This document shows, one piece after another, positions 57,828-64,000 of a stretch of 64,000 nucleotides of DNA (positions within the stretch are counted from its first letter, which is position 1; each line of letters begins with the position of its first letter). The notes beneath the pieces were generated by a model. That model had not been told where the DNA came from. It did no database searches and saw only the letters and a program-made list of their open reading frames with translations. Where the stretch lies: positions 3,502,501 to 3,566,500 of the forward strand of contig NZ_CP143423.1 of the NCBI RefSeq assembly GCF_014337925.2. The letters are read 5' to 3'. The position numbers and the translations under genes are program-made. The stretch is from Roseobacter fucihabitans. Its GTDB lineage: Bacteria; Pseudomonadota; Alphaproteobacteria; Rhodobacterales; Rhodobacteraceae.

Positions 57828-58634
57828 CTAGAACCGCCCTGCGTCTTTGAAATGTTGCCAGGCGAAGCGCAGGTGTTCCGCTCGAAACGAATGGCCGCCC
57901 TCGAACAGGCAAAAATCAAGGATGTCCCCTTCCTGATTGCGCCGCTCCTGACAGATTAGCCCGTTCCGGCTTGTTGTCACTGGCATACCGAAATTTCCGT
58001 ATGCAGCGTACATATCGAGGGATTGACGGACCTCACCCTGTTTGGTTTGCTGGATACGACGCCCCTTGAGAGGCACAGTGCTGTCGTTATCACCGTGAAT
58101 GTGGAGGATGTCGGCGACAGGGCCAACACAGCTTTGCGGGGGCTCCAGCCAGAAGGTGCCCGAGATCGGTACGAATACGGCAAAACGATCACTGCGCGCA
58201 CAGGCGAGGTTCCAGACCATCATGGCACCCGCACTGAAACCGGTGGCCATGATACGCGTCTCATCGATGTTGAAACGGCGCGTGGCATCCGCCAGCACCG
58301 CATCGAAATAGGCGAATTCTTCTGCACCGTCGCTGTCCATGTGGCGCGGCGCGTTGGGGATCACCCAATCGTCCCCTTCGGACTTGACCGCGATCAAGGC
58401 TGCACCCAAATCAGACACCATGCGCCGCAGCGAACCATTGCGCATGACACCCTGCGCCGAGCCGCGATACCCATGCGCAAAAACGATGGCAGGCACCGGG
58501 GTCACGCCGTCATGGCCCGCGGGCATCGCGATCCGGTAATGGCGATCGCCAAGCAGGCAGTTGCTGTCTGGCCCACAGGCGAAAACAGGCGCGCCGGAAA
58601 GAGCGAGGATCACGGTGAGAGTTGTCAATAACAC
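57828..58634 (-). CDS. Secreted esterase of the PHB-depolymerase/LpqC type
   Basis: The 268-residue alpha/beta hydrolase has a signal peptide (LTTLTVILALSGAPVFA). The nucleophile is in ATGFSAGAMMVW near 133, the acid in HIHGDNDSTVP near 185, and the catalytic His in FEGGHSFRAEH near 245. The oxyanion region HGYRGSAQG is near 55. It probably hydrolyses esters outside the cytoplasm, possibly feruloyl or polyhydroxyalkanoate esters. It starts with GTG at 58634; the binding site is weak. Confidence 0.85.
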   Translation of the reverse strand: MLLTTLTVILALSGAPVFACGPDSNCLLGDRHYRIAMPAGHDGVTPVPAIVFAHGYRGSAQGVMRNGSLRRMVSDLGAALIAVKSEGDDWVIPNAPRHMDSDGAEEFAYFDAVLADATRRFNIDETRIMATGFSAGAMMVWNLACARSDRFAVFVPISGTFWLEPPQSCVGPVADILHIHGDNDSTVPLKGRRIQQTKQGEVRQSLDMYAAYGNFGMPVTTSRNGLICQERRNQEGDILDFCLFEGGHSFRAEHLRFAWQHFKDAGRF

Positions 58635-58714
58635 GCGGATGATCTGTTCCCTTTTTTGCTAGGACGACAATGATATGCAATATCCCGACACTCAAGTCAC
58701 AACCGCATAGGGCC

Positions 58715-58770
58715 GGTGGCCTGAAAGCCCACCTTACGGTGCGCGCCGTAAGGTGGGCTTTCAGGCCACC
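58715..58770. repeat. Full 56-bp copy of dispersed palindromic repeat after nadE
   Basis: The two 25-bp arms are perfectly complementary around a TGCGCG centre. It begins 6 bases after the nadE stop codon on the minus strand, between nadE and the esterase gene. It would form a very stable hairpin in the transcript and could act as terminator or stability element. Confidence 0.88.
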
Positions 58771-58776
58771 GCTGGG

Positions 58777-60435
58777 TCAGGATGGATCACGCCAGCGGTT
58801 CACAATCGGGTAGCGCCGATCCAGCCAGAATGCACCCTTTGTCAGGCGCGCGCCGGGGGCGGATTGAAACCGCTTATACTCCGAGATGTAAACCAGATGC
58901 TCGACCTTTTTGGCCACATCACGCAGGAACCCGGCGGCCACACAATCCTCGATGGATCCTGCCCGGTCGACCAAAATCTCCAACATCGCGTCCAGATCAG
59001 GGTAATCGGGCAAGCTATCGCTGTCCCTTTGATCAGCACGCAACTCGGCAGAGGGCGGCTTGTCGATCACGCGCGCGGGCATCACCGCACCCTCGGGACC
59101 TTTCATCCAGCTTCGATGATTGGCATTGCGCCATCTGCAAGTCTCGAACACACGGGTCTTGTAGAGATCCTTGATCGGGTTATACCCACCCGCCATATCG
59201 CCGTAGATGGTGGCATAGCCCACGGCCACTTCGGATTTATTGCCCGTGGTCAACAGCATTTCGCCGAATTTGTTGGACATCGCCATCAGCAACAAACCCC
59301 GCAGGCGCGATTGGATGTTTTCCTCGGCCAGACCCGGCTCCAGACCCTCAAACAGCGGCGCGAGCGTGTCAGTAATCGCCGCGCGCCCTTGGGTGATCGG
59401 CACGTTATCATACCGACACCCCAGCGCCTTGGCCACGGCTTCGGCGTCCTCCAGCGACTCTCGTGAGGTATATTCAGACGGCAGCATCACACAGCGTACA
59501 TTCTGTGCCCCCAGCGCATCCACCGCAATCGCCGCGACAATCGCGCTATCCACCCCGCCCGACAGACCCAGCAACACCTTGCCGAACCCGGTCTTGGCAC
59601 AATAATCGCGCAAGCTCTGCACCATGACGTGGTAATCCTGCTCCCAGGCGTCCGGATGTGGCGCCCGCTCACCGGGCACCACGCGCCAGCCCGCATCGGT
59701 GCGTTCCAGATCAACATGGGTGATCGCCTCTTCGAGCACCGGCATCTGCACCGCCAACTCGCCCCCGGGGTTCAGCGCAAAAGAGCCACCGTCAAACACC
59801 TGATCATCCTGCCCCCCGACCATATTAAGATAGATCAGCGGTAATTCCGTCTCCACCACCCGCGCTACCATATGGTTCAGGCGCGTGTCGAATTTACCGC
59901 GATAATAGGGGGATCCGTTGGGCACCAACAAGAATTCCGCGCCCGTCTCGACCAGCATTTCGGCCACATCTTCATGCCATGCATCCTCGCAAATGGGCGA
60001 GCCGATACGGGCATTTCCAACCGAATAGGGCCCGCCCAAGGGGCCGGAATCAAAAATGCGCACCTCATCAAATACCGTCTCATTGGGCAAATGATGCTTG
60101 AGCATTTGACTGGCAACCTTGCCACCCTTCAAGATCAGATAGCCATTATAAAGCTTCGTCCCCTCCACCCAAGGTGCCCCTACGGCCAACGCCGGGCCGT
60201 CCGAACAAGCGACGGCCAGTTCCTCAACGACCCGTGCCGCGTCCAGTTGAAACGCCCGGCGCATCACCAGATCCTGCGCGTTATACCCGGTTATGAACAT
60301 CTCCGGCAGGGCCACTAAATCCGCACCCGCATCGCGCCCGGCCTCCCAAGCCTTGCGCGCCAATGCGGCGTTGCCCGTGAGGTCCCCAACCGTGGGGTTG
60401 AGTTGCCCCAACGTGATCCGAAAACGATCCGACAT
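58777..60435 (-). CDS. nadE: Glutamine-dependent NAD+ synthetase
   Basis: The product is 552 residues from the ATG at 60435 (MSDRFRITLGQLNPTVGDLTG). The N-terminal nitrilase-type glutaminase domain has Glu in LVALPEMFITGYN, Lys in SQMLKHHLPNE and Cys in SPICEDAWHED. The C-terminal synthetase domain has the ATP loop VLLGLSGGVDSAIVAA near 295. It amidates deamido-NAD with ammonia channelled from glutamine. The normal length is about 540-560. An upstream extension of the frame is not conserved. Confidence 0.95.
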   Translation of the reverse strand: MSDRFRITLGQLNPTVGDLTGNAALARKAWEAGRDAGADLVALPEMFITGYNAQDLVMRRAFQLDAARVVEELAVACSDGPALAVGAPWVEGTKLYNGYLILKGGKVASQMLKHHLPNETVFDEVRIFDSGPLGGPYSVGNARIGSPICEDAWHEDVAEMLVETGAEFLLVPNGSPYYRGKFDTRLNHMVARVVETELPLIYLNMVGGQDDQVFDGGSFALNPGGELAVQMPVLEEAITHVDLERTDAGWRVVPGERAPHPDAWEQDYHVMVQSLRDYCAKTGFGKVLLGLSGGVDSAIVAAIAVDALGAQNVRCVMLPSEYTSRESLEDAEAVAKALGCRYDNVPITQGRAAITDTLAPLFEGLEPGLAEENIQSRLRGLLLMAMSNKFGEMLLTTGNKSEVAVGYATIYGDMAGGYNPIKDLYKTRVFETCRWRNANHRSWMKGPEGAVMPARVIDKPPSAELRADQRDSDSLPDYPDLDAMLEILVDRAGSIEDCVAAGFLRDVAKKVEHLVYISEYKRFQSAPGARLTKGAFWLDRRYPIVNRWRDPS

Positions 60436-60756
60436 ATGCCCGGCCCCCGTGCTTGCTTGAGCGTGATGTAGCAGATTAGGCGCGGGTGAAAAGGTCCTCC
60501 CCACCAGATGCGGCTGAGTACCACACGAAAAACCCTGCGAACTGCCCCAGGCGGTAGCGCGCGCCGATCATCAACGCGCGGGCCTCGCCTTCAGGGGGCG
60601 CGCAAAATATGCTCTCCCAAGGGCAATGCGACCCCGCATCGCGCCCCAGCGGCACAAAAGGACGTTGCCCCCGGCCCGCCCATTGCCTAAGTTCTCGCAA
60701 GGGTCGTACCCGCGTGCGTCCGCCATTCTGCTGTTCAGCCAAGCCCGGGGTTCATC
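60436..60756. other. Intergenic region between nadE and the MORN gene
   Basis: A minus-strand open frame ending at 60476 reads SHCPWESIFCAPPEGEARAL and GARYRLGQFAGFFVWYSAAS with coding-like third positions. It might be a small unrecognised gene, but no start with a good ribosome binding site is visible, so I leave it uncalled. Confidence 0.4.
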
Positions 60757-62145
60757 ATGTCCATTCGTCGCCTTATTTTCTGTCTCGCCTTGCTCCCCGC
60801 GCCCCTGTTTGCGCAGAATGGCCAGGTATTGACCAAACAATATGACGATGGCGGGGTCTATGAGGGCACTTTCCGCGGCGGTGTCCAGCATGGCACCGGC
60901 AGCTATAAACTCCCCAACGGCTACGAATATACCGGCGAATGGGTGGACGGCGAGATCAAAGGCGACGGCATCGCCCGCTTCCCCAACGGATCGGTCTATG
61001 AGGGGCAGTTCGCCAAGGGCAAACCCGATGGGTTCGGCCGGATCACCTTTGCTGATGGCGGCACATATGAGGGCGAATGGCAGTCCGGCGCGATCATGGG
61101 CAGCGGCATCGCGCTTTATGCCAATGGCGTGCGCTATGAGGGGCAGTTCCGCAATGCCAATCACCACGGCAAAGGCACCATGCAAAGCCCCGGTGGCTAT
61201 GAATATAATGGCGATTGGGTGGACGGCGTCAAGGAAGGTGCGGGCACCATCACCTATCCCGATGGCGCGGTCTATGAGGGTGCGATCCGGGGCGGCAAGC
61301 GCTCGGGTGAAGGCGTTCTGACCATGCCAGACGGCCTCGTTTATGTGGGCCTGTGGCGGGATGGTCAAATTGATGGGACCGGTAAGCTCACACAGTCCAA
61401 CGGTGACGTCTATGAAGGCCAGCTTGCCAGTGGCCGACGCGAAGGTCTGGGCAAGGTCATCTACGCCAATGGCGACATCTATGAGGGGGCCTTTGTCAAC
61501 GACCTGCGCGAGGGGCAAGGCACCTTTACCGCACAGGATGGCTATACCTACACCGGCTCCTGGGTTGCGGGCGAGATCGCGGGACAAGGCCGCGTAACAT
61601 ATCCCGACGGCTCCATCTATGTCGGGGCTTTTGCCAACGGCCTGGCGGATGGCGAGGGTCTGATCACCTATCCCGATGGCTCCACCTATGAAGGCGGCTG
61701 GAAGGCCGGCGTGATCGACGGCAAGGGCCGCGCGACCTATACCAACGGCGTGGCCTATGAGGGCGGTTTTCGCGATGCGCGCAACCACGGCCAGGGCGTG
61801 ATGAGCTATGCCGATGGCTACAAATACGACGGCAGCTGGGTAGACGGCCAGCGCCAGGGTCAGGGCAGTGCGACCTATCCCGACGGCACGGTCTATGTAG
61901 GGTCTTTCGAAGCGGGCCAGCGTCATGGCACGGGCACGATCACCATGCCCAGCGGCTTTACCTATGAAGGCGAGTGGCAAAACGGCGAGATCGAGGGCGA
62001 GGGCACCGCCACCTACGCCAATGGCGACGTCTATGAGGGCACCTTCAAGGCGGGCAAGCGCCAAGGCACCGGAACCATGCGTTATGCGACGGGCGAAGAG
62101 GCCACCGGTGCCTGGGAGAACGGCGCGCTGACCGACGGGGGCTGA
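60757..62145 (+). CDS. Secreted MORN-repeat protein
   Basis: The 462-residue protein has a signal peptide (MSIRRLIFCLALLPAPLFAQ) followed by about 19 MORN units of exactly 23 residues filling the whole mature part. The pattern is G-x-x-Y-x-G-x-[WF] with G-x-G-x at the end of each unit; examples are GYEYTGEWVDGEIKGDGIAR and GSVYEGQFAKGKPDGFGRIT. The last unit is degenerate (GEEATGAWENGA). MORN repeats form elongated beta sheets that bind lipids or partners; this one should lie in the periplasm or outside. There is no enzyme domain. It stands alone, divergent from nadE. Confidence 0.9.
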   Translation: MSIRRLIFCLALLPAPLFAQNGQVLTKQYDDGGVYEGTFRGGVQHGTGSYKLPNGYEYTGEWVDGEIKGDGIARFPNGSVYEGQFAKGKPDGFGRITFADGGTYEGEWQSGAIMGSGIALYANGVRYEGQFRNANHHGKGTMQSPGGYEYNGDWVDGVKEGAGTITYPDGAVYEGAIRGGKRSGEGVLTMPDGLVYVGLWRDGQIDGTGKLTQSNGDVYEGQLASGRREGLGKVIYANGDIYEGAFVNDLREGQGTFTAQDGYTYTGSWVAGEIAGQGRVTYPDGSIYVGAFANGLADGEGLITYPDGSTYEGGWKAGVIDGKGRATYTNGVAYEGGFRDARNHGQGVMSYADGYKYDGSWVDGQRQGQGSATYPDGTVYVGSFEAGQRHGTGTITMPSGFTYEGEWQNGEIEGEGTATYANGDVYEGTFKAGKRQGTGTMRYATGEEATGAWENGALTDGG

Positions 62146-62252
62146 GCCGCATACCTTGCCTGTGAAATCCCGAACCACGGGATGGCATCATGCTTATCGA
62201 GATTGCCCCCCTGTCCGTGACGCCCCGATCCATGCATAGGCGTTATAGACGC

Positions 62253-62290
62253 GAAAACCCCCACCATCACGCGGGACGGCGGGGGTTTTC
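62253..62290. terminator. Bidirectional terminator between the MORN and VPLPA genes
   Basis: GAAAACCCCC (62253-62262) pairs with GGGGGTTTTC (62281-62290) around an 18-base loop that can itself pair. Both flanks end in T-runs in their own direction. It serves the convergent genes on either side. Confidence 0.75.
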
Positions 62291-62320
62291 ATCAATCTCA
62301 AACCAATGATGTTGAGGTGT

Positions 62321-63031
62321 TCAGCCAGCGCGCTGACGCCGCCCCAACGCACCCAATCCCACAAGCCCAATCCCGAGCAGCAAGGCCGATGCAGGCAGTG
62401 GCACAGCTATAGGGTTGGCAGAAATAATATCCACACTCACACTTTCGACACTGGCGAAACCGAAGTTCAATCCTGTTACACTGTCGATTGCGTCGACACT
62501 AAACGAATAGATCTCAAAGATAGATGGGCTAAGATCCCGTGGAAAACCAGCAGATAGGTCCACACCGGTCCCCTCGCGGTCACCGGCTGTAAATGTAATA
62601 TTCAAAAAGTTGCTAAAGTTTGCGAAGCCAAAAGCATCACTTGCCAGTCGAGTGTCAATTCTGACGGAGTCAAAAAAGCTAAAGTCGCCGAGCGATAGCA
62701 CATCTATGCGCTGCGTGGTTGAGGGCGCCAAAACGGAACCGCCCAGCTTTACCGTAACTTCGCCGTTGAACTTGTCAGCGAAGGCTCCTTTCTCAAAAGC
62801 CACGCTGTCCAGTGGCATTGAAAAAACCAACTCAAGACTCTTACCGAAGGCTGGCGAGAACACGGAACCGCTTGTCCGTGGGGGTCCAAAGGGGCTTTCC
62901 ACCACGCTCTGGAATGTCCCCTTAACTGTGATCCGGTACAGATCAACAACCGCTGCGGACGCAGCCGTTGATCCCATCGCCACGCAGACGATCACCGCGG
63001 ACAAGGCACCACGCACATTAAAAATACCCAT
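62321..63031 (-). CDS. Second secreted protein with VPLPA-type sorting signal
   Basis: The 236-residue protein has a signal peptide (RGALSAVIVCVAMGSTAASA), a beta-rich body, and a C-terminal tail VPLPASALLLGIGLVGLGAL then RRQRAG, matching the tail of the protein at 28068-28799. The mature parts are not alike. It is presumably sorted by an exosortase encoded elsewhere, as in related PEP-CTERM systems. It stands alone. Confidence 0.82.
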   Translation of the reverse strand: MGIFNVRGALSAVIVCVAMGSTAASAAVVDLYRITVKGTFQSVVESPFGPPRTSGSVFSPAFGKSLELVFSMPLDSVAFEKGAFADKFNGEVTVKLGGSVLAPSTTQRIDVLSLGDFSFFDSVRIDTRLASDAFGFANFSNFLNITFTAGDREGTGVDLSAGFPRDLSPSIFEIYSFSVDAIDSVTGLNFGFASVESVSVDIISANPIAVPLPASALLLGIGLVGLGALGRRQRAG

Positions 63032-63227
63032 ATTACTCGCTTTTTTTTAAGGTCATAGAAAAGTTAATATAAGATTCTCTTGGGCGTCAACGCCAAAACC
63101 GGCAGGCGTTGAAAACAAACTGTTGCCAAATCGGCAACGCCCAAAACACCCTCGGCAAATTGCCAAAAATACCTATTTTCATATTTTTATGCAGAAAAAC
63201 TCGACACCAGATGCGGCGAGCGAGCAC

Positions 63228-64000
63228 TCACCCCGCCTGCGCGCGATCCTTGCCAAACCCGCCCTTGACGCGTTCACGCAGCGTTTGGAGCAGCACATAG
63301 AGTACCGGCACGATGATCACCCCGATCACCGTTGCGCAGAGCATGCCGCCAAAGACCGCGATGCCGATGGCTTTCTGGCTCGCCGCGCCCGCGCCGGAGG
63401 CCGCAATCAACGGCACGACACCCAAGAGGAACGACAGCGCGGTCATCATCACGGCGCGGAACCGTTTGCGCGCGGCTTCCAGCGCGGCCTCGCGGATCGA
63501 GGCGCCTGCTGCGCGCTGCTCCATGGCGAATTCCACAATCAGGATAGCGTTTTTCGAGGCCAGCCCGATCAGCATGATCATCCCGATCTGCGTATAGAGG
63601 TTCACATCGCCCCCCACCACCAGCACCGCTGCCAGCGCCCCGAAAAGCGCCACCGTCACCGAGAGCAAAATACCCACCGGCATGGTCCAGCTTTCATATT
63701 GCGCCACCAAAAACAGGTAGCCGAAAATCACCGCAGCGGCGAGGATGAACACCACTGTATTGCCCGCGCTCAGCTGTTGCTGCGCGGTGCCGGTCCATTC
63801 ATAGGCATAGCCGGGTGGCAGGGCGCTCACCGCCTCCTCCTGCAACACATTGATCGCGTCTCCGGTGGAAAACCCCGGTGCAGGCACGGCCGTCACGGTC
63901 GCCGCGCGGAACAGGTTGAAGCGGTTCAGCAGCACCGGCCCCAGAACCTTTTGTACATCCATCAGCGTGGACAGCGGCACCATTTCACCCGCATCGCTGC
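63228..64000 (-). CDS. RND efflux pump inner-membrane subunit, C-terminal part (runs off window)
   Basis: The last 257 codons of an AcrB/MexB-type (HAE1) transporter are present. [40 protein letters not shown] and [20 protein letters not shown] are the conserved C-terminal helices. The frame stays open to the window edge, so the internal ATG at 63983 is not the start. It ends [12 protein letters not shown]. Partner genes are outside the window. Confidence 0.93.
   Translation of the reverse strand, partial: SDAGEMVPLSTLMDVQKVLGPVLLNRFNLFRAATVTAVPAPGFSTGDAINVLQEEAVSALPPGYAYEWTGTAQQQLSAGNTVVFILAAAVIFGYLFLVAQYESWTMPVGILLSVTVALFGALAAVLVVGGDVNLYTQIGMIMLIGLASKNAILIVEFAMEQRAAGASIREAALEAARKRFRAVMMTALSFLLGVVPLIAASGAGAASQKAIGIAVFGGMLCATVIGVIIVPVLYVLLQTLRERVKGGFGKDRAQAG

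Noticed and set aside
57464-57919. Minus-strand open frame of 151 codons overlapping the esterase gene end
   Set aside because: It overlaps the well-supported esterase gene in another frame, has no ribosome binding site and shows non-coding composition.
60800-62100. Regularly spaced DNA repeats suggesting a CRISPR array
   Set aside because: The 69-base period is the MORN protein repeat within a good reading frame; units diverge throughout and there are no unique spacers or cas genes.
60571-62178. Open reading frame of 535 codons on the minus strand opposite the MORN gene
   Set aside because: It mirrors the repetitive codons of the plus-strand MORN gene, whose signal peptide, repeat period and start are convincing; the antisense product is a low-complexity by-product.

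Overview
The window reads as a chromosomal segment of a Roseobacter-group alphaproteobacterium (Rhodobacteraceae). This rests on the sequence character of the ribosomal and RNA polymerase genes, two secreted proteins with the VPLPA-type C-terminal sorting signal typical of that family, a RutR-controlled reductive pyrimidine pathway, and the tesA-ybbA-ybbP and gcvTHP arrangements. Almost all of it is ordinary chromosome. I see no prophage, insertion sequence, CRISPR array or integrase.

Bases 1-24500, nearly all on the minus strand, carry the translation/transcription core. Reading along the minus strand, tRNA-Trp, secE, nusG, rplK, rplA, rplJ, rplL, rpoB and rpoC end at a strong bidirectional terminator. 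A membrane-export trio follows (a small membrane protein, an HlyD-type adaptor and a DMT-family transporter). Then the str operon (rpsL, rpsG, fusA, tuf) runs into the start of the S10 operon (rpsJ, rplC). Upstream of tRNA-Trp lies a two-gene MotA/MotB-like pair whose MotB-like partner has a very long coiled coil.

Bases 24000-31000 hold a ChaC-like cyclotransferase, an internally deleted DUF2125-like gene, an extensin-like protein, tyrA and hisC (overlapping genes), a VPLPA-sorted protein, a gene-poor stretch and a cold-shock gene.

Bases 31000-42600 form a pyrimidine-degradation island. RutR (plus strand) is divergent from a long minus-strand operon: ureidopropionase-like amidohydrolase, a lipoprotein, dihydropyrimidinase, a possible uracil-DNA-glycosylase-fold protein, and an ABC importer. 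preT-preA (dihydropyrimidine dehydrogenase) is nearby. RutR-box-like palindromes stand in front of both transcription units. Together they would import uracil/thymine and degrade it to beta-alanine, ammonia and CO2.

Bases 42600-64000 carry a second cold-shock gene, tesA/ybbA/ybbP, the glycine cleavage operon under a tandem glycine riboswitch, a GGCT-fold protein, aqpZ, gltX, a DUF1801 protein, a Tat-exported metallo-beta-lactamase-fold hydrolase, an esterase, nadE, a 19-unit MORN-repeat secreted protein, a second VPLPA-sorted protein and the 3' end of an RND pump gene. A family of short palindromic repeats recurs just after stop codons across the window (five sites), and a bulged hairpin with compensatory changes sits just upstream of both cold-shock genes.
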